Origin: Halicephalobus mephisto
Taxonomy: Eukaryota; Nematoda; Chromadorea; Rhabditida; Panagrolaimidae
Direction of reading: 5' to 3'
Assembly (NCBI GenBank): GCA_009193035.1
Contig: SWDT01000121.1
Location: 124,001-188,000 of the forward strand
DNA: 64,000 nucleotides
Shown: in pieces, positions 11,426 to 23,097 of the stretch
Numbering within the stretch: position 1 is the stretch's first letter
Layout of the letters: each line of letters begins with the position of its first letter
Program-made: the position numbers and the translations under genes
The notes under the pieces: generated by a model
The model's database searches: none
What the model saw: the letters and a program-made list of their open reading frames with translations, nothing else
Told to the model about the DNA's origin: nothing

Positions 11426-14400
11426 TCAATTAAGATTTGCCATATTATCTTCATTAATTTCCACCATTCTATTTCCAGATGTAATTTCATTTTCCGTACC
11501 GTAATCATAAAAATTAGGCGCAACTTCTTTAATCCATTCCGGATCTATTTCACTTATATCTCTTATAGAATTTTGTAAAACATCCGTAAAAATCACCCAT
11601 TTCGGCATTGTTTCTCTGTACATAATCGACGATCCTTTATAAATATTAAAATTATTCGATTCAAAAATAGTGTGAAATTTTCCATCATGACCATATTTCG
11701 CAATATTCGTAAAAAATCCTGTTAATAAACATCTTCGAATTTTTTCTGTTTCTCCAATTAATCCTTTACACGAAATTAATTTAATTTTCAATTTTTTCAT
11801 ATATGATAATAATTGTTCTCTAATATTGTATGCTCTTTCAAGTCCTTTGAAATTTAAATTATTTTGATAGCACCATTTTTGAGATTTCTTGTTATCCATA
11901 AACCTACAGTACACATTCAACATTGTCAAGTGATCTCCTTCTAGTACTGAAAATTCCCTTTTTTTAACTTCTGCTTCATGTTTACTGTACTTTGAAACTT
12001 CAAAAACATCTTGAATTTGCATCATAGATAAAATAGTCAAAATTTCTTCACTACATCCAAATTTTTCTGATGATAATAAAACTTTCGAAAATTTTGGTGA
12101 AAGCGGAATAATACACATTTCATTTCCAATTTTCGTCAATATTCCATCATCATCTATTGCCCCCAGGGCATGCAAAAGATCCAACCCATTAATCATTGCT
12201 TCAACTCTAGGTCTTGCCAAATAATGAAATCTCACAACATTCTGAACTCCTAGGGCTTTCAATTGCAAAATAACTGAACTTAGATGAATTCTTTGAATCT
12301 CCGGTACTGTAGCGGATAAAAGTTTTTTAAAATCCATTTCTGTATACAATCTATAGCATTTTCCTGGTTTTAATCTTCCTGCTCTTCCGGATCTTTGATC
12401 TGCCGCCGCTTGAGAAACAGGTACAACCATCAAACATTCTATTCCATTATGAGGATCTGCTATTTTCATTTTCACAAATCCACAATCCACAACATACGTA
12501 ATTCCAGGAATCGTCACAGAAGTTTCTGCAATATTCGTAGCAACAACTACTTTCCTCGTTCCAAACGGAGTCGAATCAAAAGCTCGAAGTTGTTCTTTAT
12601 GGTTTAGTCCACTGTACATCGGAACAACCCACATTCTGTCACAATTCTTTAGTCGTTTCGCTTCTTCTACCATATCCTTGCGAAATAATTCTACTTCATC
12701 TTGTCCTGTCAAAAAAACAAGAATATCTCCAGAAGGTTCAGTTTTATGAATCTTCAAAACCGCATGAAAAGCAGCTTTAAAGTAACTTGGAACCGGCCTA
12801 AAACAATCAATTAAATCCCATATTATAAAAAAGTAAAAACAACTTTTTCCAACTTAAATTTTTAAAACTTTTCATAGTTTTAACTAATTTTAGAATTCCC
12901 TAAAATCTTCCAAAATTCATAAATTCTCAAATTCTAAATTTTAATAAAATTCCAAAAACATTTCAAAATTAAAAATTATCAAATTTCGCAAAATAATAAA
13001 AATTTCAATTCTAAAAAATCCTAAAAACTAATAAAATTTCAATTCTAAACAATTTTGTAAGATTCTAGAAACTTAAAAAATATCAAAATCTTCTACAAAA
13101 TTCCAAACAAAAACCAAAAAAACTCACTCTTGAGCGTAAAAGATTTCCACGGGATAAACAGAACCTTGAACAGATAAAATACCTGCAGTATTCTTGCTTT
13201 CGTCATCGGTTTCATTGAGTTCGAAGAAATTTCGAAAATAAACAGCATCCAAAGTAGCAGAAGAAACAATAACTCGTAAATCATTTCTCACTTTCAGAAG
13301 TCTTCTTAAAAGAGCAATTAATAAATCAGTATTGACAGATCGTTCGTGAGCTTCATCGACCATAATAACACTGTACTTCAGAAGCAATGGATCAGCACTC
13401 ATTTCACGGAGCAAAATACCGTCAGTCATGTACTGGATAACGGTTTCATCGGAAATAACACCACCGAATCTGACGACAAATCCGACTTTGGTCCCTAATC
13501 GACAAAGTTGCTCATCTGCTACCCGTTGAGCGAGCTGAAAACGAATAAAATTATAAAAATCAACTTTACGAAATAATTTCTATATGAATTTCAGTAGTTT
13601 TAAGTTCCATATATGGATTAAAATATCCGTTAGATTCTAGGTCATTATGAGAATCGGAAGAATTTTAGAAGTTTCCACTATATCAAGGAAGATTCCAGAA
13701 GCTTAAATAGTCCTAGAAAGCTTCGTGAATTTCCATTAGATTCCTGAGATATAAAAAAATCAAAGAACTTTCATAAGATTTTTAACTTTTAAGAATCTTC
13801 CACTGAATTCTGGATTTTTATGAAATTTCAACAGGCTCCGGAATGCTCTATGGTATTTTAATGTAAACAGGTTTTTCGAAATCAGGTATAACTGAATAGA
13901 ATGAATATTTAAGAGCTTCTGATTACGGTTTTACATTGTTTGATTCTGAGTGAAATTGATGGAAGAATTGCATTCCAACAGAAGATTGATCGTAACTAAG
14001 TATAATCAACACAAATTATCCGAAATCACACCTAACTGAACGCAATCAACAGTAAAAGCTCCTGATTACGGTTTTACATTCCTTGATTCTGAGTGAAATT
14101 GATGGAAGAATTGGATTCCAACAGAAGATTGAATATAACTGAGTGTAATCAACGTACTAATACCTTTTTAACTGGAAACAAACTTGGTTTAAATACGTTG
14201 GTTACATTCGATTATATTTAATTTTCTGTTGGAATCCAATCCTGCCATCGATTGCACTCAGAATTAAATAATGTAAAACCACAATCAGGAACTCGTACAT
14301 GTTCATTCCATTCAGTTAGATCTGATTTTAAAATGCCTGTGTAGTTATCTGGATATAAAAGTAAAAAACCCACAGTAACAGCGGCAACTCTCCTGGGTTG

Positions 14401-14830
14401 TGTGATTCCGATGACTCTTTTGTCGTCGCACCATCCAGCTTCCATCAAAAATTGCGGTACTTGTGTACTTTTACCACATCCAGTTTCTCCGACGATGATC
14501 ACAGCTCTGTATCTTTCGAGAGCATATAAAACTTCATTTTTGTGCTGAAAATTTTAGGATTATTAAAAAATTAGAAAATTTAAAGAAATTTACTTTCGAA
14601 ATTGGCAGCATGTTTCTCTGCTTCTGAATCGACATTGTGAGATAAGGATTATGTACAACAATGGCAGAACTGGCTCCATCGTCAACGGTGGAAGATTCTC
14701 GTTCTTCAAGGACGGACGACGAAACCGTCTCAATATCCTCTGAAAATAAACATTCATATATCAATTTTAATAAATACAAAATAACAAACACACCTGAAGG
14801 TTTTTTGAACATTATTCTTGATTCTGCCAT
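11426..14830 (-). CDS. dhx-35: DEAH-box RNA helicase, DHX35 family
   Basis: Five exons (14794-14830, 14594-14739, 14374-14544, 13128-13534 and 11426-12797) with consistent phases give 710 residues; the human protein is of almost the same length. DHX35 is a spliceosome-associated ATP-dependent helicase. All core motifs are present: I GETGCGKST (residues 80-88), Ia TQPRRVAA, II DEAH (178-181), III SAT (210-212), IV FLTGQDE, V TNIAETS and VI QRSGRAGR. The C-terminal helicase-associated and OB-fold regions follow (VILQLKALGV, GDHLTMLNVY, PKWVIFTDV, APNFYDYG). The N-terminal NPYLTMSIQKQRNMLP aligns with the DHX35-specific NPY...LSI..QR..LP region, which separates it from DHX8/15/16. The 839-bp third intron is largely a palindromic mobile element. 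Confidence 0.96.
13870..14360. mobile_element. Palindromic non-autonomous element inside DHX35 intron 3
   Basis: The left part reads CTGATTACGGTTTTACATT ... GAAATTGATGGAAGAATTGCATTCCAACAGAAGATTG, repeated twice. The right part is its inverted form (TTTTCTGTTGGAATCCAATC ... AATGTAAAACCACAATCAGG). The centre, ACTAATACCTTTTTAACTGG, is the same as in the longer element at about 19080-19855. The insertion ends just before the intron's donor. No transposase is seen. Confidence 0.7.
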
Positions 14831-15560
14831 AATTTCTTTGAAAATTCACAAAATTTCGAAACAGACAAACAAAGCAGGGAACAGTTCTCTCGAGGACAGA
14901 CAGATTGTTCTCCATGTAAGGAATATCTGACTCGCACTTGTGTCAGTTCCAAATTTCAAGGATGAATGTCCTAAAGCCGACCAGTTTTATTTAAAACTTT
15001 TAAATAATCCCATTAGTCACTAATAGTTTCGAAATCATAGAGAATGCATGGTCTAAACTCGATCATTTTTACCAAGAAATGTTGGATAATCATGTCGTTG
15101 AAAAGTGCAAGTTCGGAGAACACTCTTTTAAAAATAAACTGGTCTTTTCTCACGGAAAACTTGGTTTGCACTTTTATCAGTTGTAAAGTTGTGCGGAATG
15201 AACGTCCTGGAACCAACCATTTTTATTGGAAATTTTGAATGAAGTCGGCATCGAAGAATGATTTTAAAGTTTACGGACATGCCTGGTCCAGAATTGATCG
15301 TTTTTGACGAGAAATTTTGAATAATGTTGACGCTAGCTAATGTACGTCAGAGGCCATTTCTCAGGACACACATGTTCCTTTTGATGAGGACTATTTGGTT
15401 TGCACTCTTTCGTGAAATTCTAAGGAATACATGGCTGAAAATTGACCATTTTTATCAAAACAACTCAATGAGTTATGACGTCAACCTCGCGATTGTTCAT
15501 ATACCAAACATCGCCAGTTGTCGCTGAAACCTATACCCGATTTCCCCGTTCAAAACATAG
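14831..15560. other. Intergenic region with degenerate repeats, no gene seen
   Basis: This is the sequence upstream of the DHX35 start. From about 14940 to 15520 there are three or four very diverged repeats carrying a CATGGTC-CAGAATTGATCGTTTTT-like core and TTGGTTTGCACT. Open frames of about 65 codons do not continue across splice signals, so I call none of them coding. Confidence 0.45.
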
Positions 15561-15571
15561 TCAAACTAGAA

Positions 15572-15643
15572 TTCTCTGATCGATATCGATCCTGGGTTCT
15601 CTCGATTGGTAAGCAACTCATCTAACCACTGCGCCATTTCGCA
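15572..15643 (-). pseudogene. tRNA-like sequence (degenerate)
   Basis: On the minus strand GCGAAATGGCGCAGTGGTTA begins like a tRNA. TGGCGCAGTGG matches the Pol III A-box consensus TRGYNNARNGG fully. The T-arm region is GGATCGATATCGATC instead of GGTTCGANTCC, a self-complementary substitution that breaks the B-box, and no 3' acceptor strand pairs with GCGAAAT. Probably a tRNA pseudogene or tRNA-derived repeat. Confidence 0.35.
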
Positions 15644-15989
15644 AACTAGAAACCCAATTTTTTTATTAAGTTCTTCTTTAAAAAAATTTGTACTTTTTTA
15701 AAATGAATTTTTTAGTTTTAAAAAAAATATTTTTTGAAGCTTTGACGTTTGTCACCACGTGGTCTTTTGCCCTCGCTTTAAATCTTAAACAATTTTCTTT
15801 CAATTATTTATTTTAATCGATTTATTTGTTTTTATTTTAAAATTAAAATTAAATTGAAAATTCTAAAATAATTTAAAATTAAATTGAAAATTCTAGAAAT
15901 TTAGAAAAATCCATAGAATTTAAAATTTTTCAGAATTGAACAGAAAAATTCAAATTTTTTAAATAATACATTTTCGAAAATGTTAAAAA

Positions 15990-17230
15990 TCAAAAGTTCA
16001 TTTTTAATTTCTTAAATACTTTAAAAATATCTAAAATTGAAGAATTTCGGAATTTCTAAAAATTTATTTTTTAATTTTAATTTTTTAAAAATATCTAAAA
16101 TTAAAGAATTTCGAAATTTCTAAAAATTTATTTTTTAATTTTAATTTTTTAAAAATATCTAAAATTGAAGAATTTCGAAATTTCTAAAAATTTATTTTTT
16201 AATTTTAATTTTTTAAAAATATCTAAAATTAAAGAATTTCGAAATTTATAAAAATTTGTTTTTTAATTTTTTTTAAATATCGGAAATTGAAGAATTTTGA
16301 AATTTCTAAAAATTTATTTTTTAATTTTAATTTTTTTTAATATCGGAAATTGGAGAATTTTGAAATTTCTAAAAATTTATTTTTTTAAATTTTTAATGAT
16401 TTTCAAAATTGGAGAATTTCGAAATTTCTAAAAATCTGTCTCGAGATTAGTTTGATGTTTGATAGTTATGATAGCATGATTTTGAATCGAATCAAAGATC
16501 GATTTAAATTTTTTTTGAAACAACGGTCTGGCCGTTTTTTGACGTAGGTGTTTGAGGTCGAGCGTCGATGGGCCCACTTCGAAAAGCCAAAGATCGATGA
16601 AAAAAGCTTACATTTCATTTTCATTTTTTTTGAGAACAATAAATTTGCATTTTTAATAAAACTAATCTTTAATTATTTTAATTTTTAAAAAATCTTATTT
16701 AAAAAAATCGATTTTTTGGAATTTTGTAATTTTTTAAAATTTAAATTTTTTAATTTAATTTTAAATTTTTTATTGAAATTTTAGAGAATCCAGTAGGTAC
16801 TTTTAAAATCATTTGAAATTTAAGATCTTGAAAAGTTTCGAAATTTCTTGTCGGGATCATTTTTAAGTTTTTTATATTTTTTTAAATAAAATTTTTCTAA
16901 GAATTTCTTGTCAGGACCATTTTTAAGTTTTTTATATTTTTTATATTTATCTAAAAATTTCTTATCGGGATCATTTTTAAGTTTTTTATATTTTTTAAGT
17001 AACTTTTTTCCAAAAATTTCTTGTCGGGATCATTTTTAAGTTTTTTATATTTTATATATTTATCTAAAAATTCTAAAAACTTCTTATCGGGACCATTTTT
17101 GAGTTTTTTATATTTTTTAAATAACATTTTTCTAAGAATTTCTTGTCAGGACCATTTTTAAGTTTTTTATATTTTTTATATTTTTCTAAAAATTCCAGAA
17201 ATTTCGTGTCGAGATTACTTTGTAAAAAAT
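15990..17230. repeat. Two AT-rich tandem-repeat blocks
   Basis: From about 16000 to 16440 a unit of 63-65 bp repeats about six times (AGAATTTCGAAATTTCTAAA, then TTTATTTTTTAATTTTAA). From about 16847 to 17210 a unit of about 50-60 bp repeats six times, each with CTTGTCGGGATCATTTTTAA or a close variant followed by GTTTTTTATATTTTTT. Between them, 16440-16620 is less simple sequence without a gene. Confidence 0.7.
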
Positions 17231-17344
17231 GTTTATTTTTAGAATTTATATTTTTTTTAATTTTCGAAATTTCGTGTTGAAATAATTTTTAAAATAATAA
17301 TTTTTTAATGTTTTTTATATTGATTTTTTTTCAGATTTTTCAGG

Positions 17345-17560
17345 TTACTTTGTAAGCCATGAACCGGCTTCCTCGTTCTCTGATTTCACGGACTCGAACA
17401 GCTTTTTTTTTACAGTTTCGTACCAATTTCTTCGAAAATGATCGAATATTTTGAATTTACTCTTGTTTAGGGCTTCTTTGAGGTCGCTGTCCAAGAGATC
17501 CGTCACGTTGCCTAGGGAATCGGCCAAATATCCTCCGAAAAAAAGATTATATGATGTAAG
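17345..17560 (-). CDS. Orphan coding-like segment, possible terminal exon
   Basis: The minus strand carries an open stretch of about 60 codons ending in TAA at 17345. Its amino-acid pattern is typical of folded protein (YLADSLGNVTDLL, KFKIFDHFRRNWYETVKKK, SENEEAGSW). Codon use (CTC, GTC, GAG, TTC) is unlike the surrounding AT-rich sequence. No good acceptor precedes it, and no partner exon was found in the 1.1 kb of simple sequence on its 5' side. It could be the last exon of an unrecognised gene or a relic. I do not recognise a family. Confidence 0.35.
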   Translation of the reverse strand, partial: LTSYNLFFGGYLADSLGNVTDLLDSDLKEALNKSKFKIFDHFRRNWYETVKKKLFESVKSENEEAGSWLTK

Positions 17561-17599
17561 TTTTTTAAATTTTTTATTAAATAAAATTTTCAAAATTAA

Positions 17600-18660
17600 A
17601 TAAGTTTTGAATTTTTCTAGAATATTATTGAAGATTTTTTGAACTTTTTAGAATCTTAAAGGAGATTTTCGGAACGTTCTAGATTCTTTGAAAACATTGT
17701 GGAAATTTTTAAAGCTTTCAGAATCATATGGTAGATTCTGGAGGTTTCCAAAATTAAGTAGAATATTTTAAAATTTTTTCGAATTTTACAGAAGATTCTG
17801 AGTTTTTTCGAATCATATGGAAGATTATAATGTTTTCTAGAATCATATGGAAGATTATAGTGTTTTCCAAAATTAAGTAGAATATTTTAAAATTTCTTCA
17901 AATTTTACAGAAGATTCTGAATTTTTCTAGAATCATATGAAAAATTATAATGTTTTCCAAAATTAAGTAGAATATTTTGAAATTTCTTCGAATTTTACAG
18001 AAGATTCTGAAGCTTTCCGAATCATATGGAAGATTATAATGTTTTCCAAAATTAAGTAGAATATTTTAAAATTTCTTCGAATTTTATAAAAAATCCTGAA
18101 TTTTTCTAGAATCCTGTAGAAACTTTTGAAATCTTCTAGAATCTTTGAAAATTTTCGAAATCTTCTAAAATCCTTCAGAATTTTAGACTTCTGAACTCTT
18201 CTAGAATCTCATAGATTTCTGGATTTAAAAAAATTTTTTTGAAACTTTTAAAATTTTCCAGAATTTTTCAAAATCATTTGAAATTTTTGGAGCTTTTAAA
18301 AAATTTTAATTTTTAGATTATTTATTTTTTAAATTTTAAATTTTTTTATTTTATTTTTGGTATATATTTTTAAATTATAAATTATTGATTTTTTAAATGT
18401 TTTTTAAAATTTTTCACTACTGTTAATTTTTATTTTATTTATATATTTTTTTTTTGTTTTTAATTTTTCAATGTTTATTTTTAATTTTTTTATATTTTTA
18501 ATTTTCTATTATATTTTTATATTTTTAATTTTTTAATTATATATTTTTTAAAATTTTTGATTTTTTATTATGTATTTTTTAATTTTTTAATCATATATTT
18601 TTTTATATTTTTAATTTTTTAATTATATATTTTTTAATTTTTTGATATTGTTTATTTTAT
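17600..18660. repeat. AT-rich tandem repeats between two orphan segments
   Basis: Copies of a unit of about 90-118 bp with CCAAAATTAAGTAGAATATT and AATCATATGGAAGATTATAA run from 17740 to 18110. Past 18290 the sequence is almost pure A/T with TTTTTAATTTTTTAATTATA runs. Nothing coding is seen. Confidence 0.6.
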
Positions 18661-18668
18661 TTTTTCAG

Positions 18669-18870
18669 AATCGTTCGAGAAGAACCCCCAGTCCTAGTTC
18701 GACGAAAACCCCCCTCTGCGATATCTGCCGATCCGAACTGGTCGACATAAACCAAAAGTTTGTTTTTATTGATCTTTGAAAAATCCCCCTTCTGCCACGA
18801 GTGCCGCATAGTGACCCAGTGTGCACATTATTGTTTCTTGATATCAGTTGTCAATCATAAATTCTCTTCG
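18669..18870 (+). pseudogene. Zinc-finger-like fragment, frame broken
   Basis: A TTTTTTCAG acceptor precedes an open segment reading SRRTPSPSSTKTPLCDICRS, with a CxxC pair (CDIC) then ELVDINQKFVFIDL and a stop. In another frame, directly downstream, KSPFCHECRIVTQCAHYC carries a second CxxC pair. Joined, they would look like a treble-clef or FYVE/RIM-type zinc site, but no splice sites join them. A frameshift, sequencing error or relic is therefore more likely than an intact gene. Base composition is much more GC-rich than the flanks. Confidence 0.35.
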
Positions 18871-19079
18871 AAGGGATAACGGATTATGAAAAAAGATTTT
18901 CTGCCGCACTCATCTCACTCTGCCGCCGCTTGCCCCACTCTGCCGATGTTTGTCCTTCAGTGCCGAGGTTAATAAGGAGGTCGACATCAAGATGAATTCT
19001 TTGTGACAATTTGACAGGCCGACCTATCCGAATAGTGCGAGCAAAGTGCAGATTTTAGTTGGGTTTTGAAATCTTCATA

Positions 19080-19860
19080 AATATACATAGATTTTCTGAA
19101 ATGACACTCAATCGAATGGAATGAACACGTAAGAATCCCTGATCATAGTTTCCACATTCTTTGATTCTGAATGCAATTGATAGCAGAATTGCATTCCAAC
19201 AGAAGATTGAATATAACTAAGTATAATCAACACAAATTATCCGAAATCACACCTAACTGAACGCAATCAACAGTAAAAGCTCCTGATTACGGTTTTACAT
19301 TCTTTGATTCTGAGTGCAATTGATGGAAGAATTGCATTCCAACAGAAGATTGAATATAACTGAGTATAATCAACACAAATTATCCGAAATCACACCTAAC
19401 TGAACGCAATCAACAGTAAAAGCTCCTGATTACGGTTTTACATTCTTTGATTCTGAGTGAAATTGATGGAAGAATTGGATTCCAACAGAAGATTGAATAT
19501 AACTGAGTGTAATCAACGTACTAATACCTTTTTAACTGAAAACAAACTTGGTTTAAATACGTTGGTTACATTCGATTATATTTAATTTTCTGTTGGAATC
19601 CAATCCTGCCATCGATGATACTCAGTTAGAATCAAAGAATGTAAAACCGTAATCAGAAGCTTTTACTGTTGATTGCGTTCAGTTAGGTGTGATTTCGGAT
19701 AATTTGTGTTGATTATACTTAGTTACGATCAATCTTCTGTTGGAATCCAATTCTTCCATCAATTGCATTCAGAATCAAACAATGTGGAAACTATGATCAG
19801 GAATTCTTACGTGTTCATTCCATTCATTTGAGCGTCATTTCAGAAGATTTATATAAAAAT
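19080..19860. mobile_element. About 780-bp palindromic element with long inverted arms
   Basis: The left end (CTGAAATGACACTCAATCGA ... GGAATGAACACGTAAGAATC) returns inverted at the right end (GATTCTTACGTGTTCATTCC-like, then TCATTTGAGCGTCATTTCAG). The left arm holds three direct repeats of about 150 bp (GATGGAAGAATTGCATTCCA ... CTCCTGATTACGGTTTTACA); the right arm holds their inverse. The centre has ACTAATACCTTTTTAACTG. No protein is encoded. Both flanks carry the motif GCGAGCAAAGTGCAGATTTT, so it appears to sit inside an older repeat. Confidence 0.75.
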
Positions 19861-20450
19861 AGAAATGACGATTTATCTGCCAGAATGTTGCGAGCAAAGT
19901 GCAGATTTTGGCTTCATTTTGATGTTGATCTCTTTATAGATCTCGACACAGAAAACTGACCAATGGCCACTCGAAGGTGATCATTGATCCTCTAGAGACC
20001 AAACAGGCAATGACCCAAATTCATCGGAAAATTTGGAAAAAAAGTTAATTTAGAGAAAATTAAAAAATTAATTTTAAAACTAAAAATTTTGTATCTAATT
20101 ATATAATGAGATAGCATTCTAAAAATAATCCTAAAGCGAAAATGCAGGTTTCTATGTTAACGAAAATCGGCAAAAGGAACATCTTGCCAAAAACATGAAA
20201 ATTCAAAAGGTAATTTAAAAAATAACTTAAAAAAATAATTTAAAAAATAATTCAAAAAGTAATTTTAAAATAATTTTAAAAATAAATTTACGTAGAAAAT
20301 CGACAAAATGTGGTTTTTTGCTACTGATTTTCAACATCTTGGATTCCTACCCTCTGGCGATGGATGACGTCTTCTAATTTTTTTTCGAAAATTTGAATAT
20401 AAAATGCAAATTTTAAAAATTTCTCGTTCGCGCTTCTCCTAAGGTTTCCA
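19861..20450. other. AT-rich intergenic, no gene seen
   Basis: It begins with the GCGAGCAAAGTGCAGATTTT repeat and continues as mixed sequence, including short AATTTAAAAAATAA repeats at 20210-20290. No frame with splice signals was found. Confidence 0.5.
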
Positions 20451-20499
20451 AAAATAATCAATGACGTTGTTATCGAAGAATTACTGTTGAGACAGAAAC

Positions 20500-21360
20500 T
20501 TGATTAGAAAAAGAAGACCTGAAGTAATAGCCTGAATATCAGGAGGTGTGGAATACTGTAGGACGTGAGTGAAAATTTTGGTTGTATTGTGTCAGAAATA
20601 TATAATAATTGTATGTCTTATTGTGCTAGTAAAAATCATTAAAATGTTTGTTTTTGTATCTTAGTAAGTAGTTTTTAATCATTACGATCTTACTTATTAT
20701 TAGATTACTATTAAAATAATAAAGTAAAATAGAAAAAGAAGACCTGAAGCGATAGCCTGAATATCAGGGGGGTGTGGAATACTGTAAGGCTTGAGTGAGA
20801 CTCTTGGTAGTCTTGTAGGGGATATACATATGAAAGTTATATTCATGTCTTATTGTGCTAGTAAAGATCATTAAAATGTTTCTGTGTTTGTATCTTAGTA
20901 AGTAGTTTTTAATCATTACGATCTAATTATTATATTACTATTAAAACAAAAGTAAACTTGAAAAAGAAAACCTGAAGCGATAGCCTGAATATCAGGGAAT
21001 ATGGAATACTGTAAGGCTTGAGTGAAACTCTTGGTAGTCTTATAGGGGATATACATATGAAAGTTATGTTCGTATATTATTGTGCTAGTAAAGATCATTA
21101 AAATGTTTGTTTTTGTATCTTAGTAAGTACTTTTTAATCATTACGATCTAATTATTATATTACTATTAAAACAGAAAAGTAAACTTGAAAAGAAAACCTG
21201 AAGTGATAACCTGAATATCAGGAAATGTGGAATACTGTAAGGCTTGAGTGAAATTCTCAGTTGTATTATGTACAAGTTGTATAATCACTGTATCTATGTT
21301 GTTATTCTAGTGAAGATCATTAAAATGTTTCTGTTTTTCTATCTTGAGAATTATATAAAA
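20500..21360. repeat. Four tandem copies of a ~220-240 bp unit
   Basis: Each unit starts near GAAGACCTGAAGTAATAGCC or a variant, contains the self-complementary CCTGAATATCAGG core, then GTGGAATACTGTA, GTGCTAGTAAAGATCATTAA and AAGTAGTTTTTAATCATTAC. Copies begin near 20513, 20738, 20970 and 21192. Fragments recur (inverted) at 10290-10380 and 44640-44960. Confidence 0.8.
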
Positions 21361-21429
21361 TCCATCTTGATTTCAGGCCAATTCCGCGTTTTTGTGTTAA
21401 AAAAACTAGAATTAAAAATTACATTGTTT

Positions 21430-22860
21430 TAAAAAATAAAATTAATTTTTTACGAAATTGTTTCAAAAAAATTTTTTAAATTTCTAAAAAGTATAAAAAT
21501 TACAAAATTTTTTTTACGAAATTATCTCGAAACGAATTTTTTGACTTTCCTGTAAGATTCTGAAATGTTCTAAAAGTTACTGTACGATTTCCAAAATTCT
21601 TAAAATTCTCCATAAGATTCTAAAAATTTTAAAAATTAAAAAATCTAGATTTTTATTGGATTCTAAGAAGATTCTGAAAGTTTTGATAAAATTCTAAAAG
21701 TTACTGTAAAATTTCGAAATCCTGTATCATTCTAAAAATTTTCTAATAACCTCTAAAATTGCCAGAAAATTCAGAATTTCACTGAATTCCGAAACCTTTG
21801 ATAAAATTCTAAAAGTTACTGTAAAATTTCGAAAAATTTCATAGTTTTTTGTGATTTAAAAAATTTAAAAAATTTAAAAATTCAGAATCTTTTTGGATTC
21901 TAAGAAGATTCTGAAACCTTTGATAAAACTCTAAAAGTTACTGTAAAATTTCGAAAAATTTTATGATCTTCTGTAATTTTAAAATTATAAAAATTAAAAA
22001 ATTCAGAATTTTATTGAATTTTGAAATTTGTAAAATTTTAATTTTTAAAAATTTGTGTCGAAACAATTTCTGTTTTAATTTCTAAAATTATATAAATAAT
22101 ATTTTAATTTTTGAAATTATTATTAAAATTAATCTTAATTAAACTTTTAAAAAAATATATGATTGAAATTTTGTAGAATTAAACTTTTTAAATATAATTG
22201 AGATTTTATAATTTATTTCTTTAAATATGATTGAAATTTTGTCTGATTTAAATTCAGAAAATATGATTGAAATTTGATTTAATTTATTTTTTAAATATGA
22301 TTGAAATTTTATATAATTGAACTTTTTAAAAAATATATGATTGAGGTTTTATATAGTTTCAATTATGCTTAAAAAATTGAATTTTATAATTTAGTTTTAA
22401 AATACAATTGAGGTTTTATATAATTATATATATTTTAAAAAGTTTGATTGAGGTTTTATATAAAGTTTCAATTATGCTTAAAAAATTGAATTTTATAATT
22501 CATTTTTAAAAATATGATTGAAATTTTATATAATTAAACTTTTTAAAAAATATATGACTGAGGTTTTATATAGTTTCAATTATACTTAAAAAAGTTGAAT
22601 TTTATAATTTATTTTTAATAATATGATTGAAATTTTGTATAATTTATTTTTAATAATATGATTGAGATTTTTTTTGATTTATCTTCGAGAAATATGATTG
22701 AGATTTGATTTAATTTATTTTTAATAATATGATTGAAACTTTGAATGATTCCACTTTAAAAATACAATCGAGGTTTTGTCTGATTTATCTTCGAGAAATA
22801 TGACTGAGATTTGATTTAATTTATTTTTAAAAATACGACTGAGATTTGGTCTAATCTCGG
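21430..22860. repeat. AT-rich tandem repeats upstream of the PGP gene
   Basis: From 21540 to 22010, units of about 115 bp contain CTAAAAGTTACTGTAAAATT. From 22150 to 22850, many variants of AATATGATTGAAATTTTGTA and TATGATTGAGGTTTTATATA follow. Nothing coding is seen. Confidence 0.65.
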
Positions 22861-23024
22861 AGAGAGGAACCCGACCGATCCGAGTGACCCTCGCGCCCTG
22901 ACCCCTCTGTGCGTCTGTCACTCTGGTTCTCCAGTCCTCCGGTTATCAGACAAGACCTGGGATCTTCCTTCCAGCCTTTGTTTTCTCTGAAGCTATGTGG
23001 GCGGGATCTATGTAAATTAGGGAC

Positions 23025-23032
23025 TATAAAAG
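23025..23032 (+). promoter_or_regulatory. TATA box of the PGP-type phosphatase gene
   Basis: TATAAAAG lies about 70 bp before the ATG at 23098, in a region less AT-rich than its flanks. A CCGATTTTAG acceptor ending at 23084 could take a spliced leader and give a 13-nt leader. Confidence 0.55.
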
Positions 23033-23097
23033 AACTATATCGTGAATTAGTTATTCAGATTTCGCTAATCCGATCCGATTTTAGCACGATCACGAAT

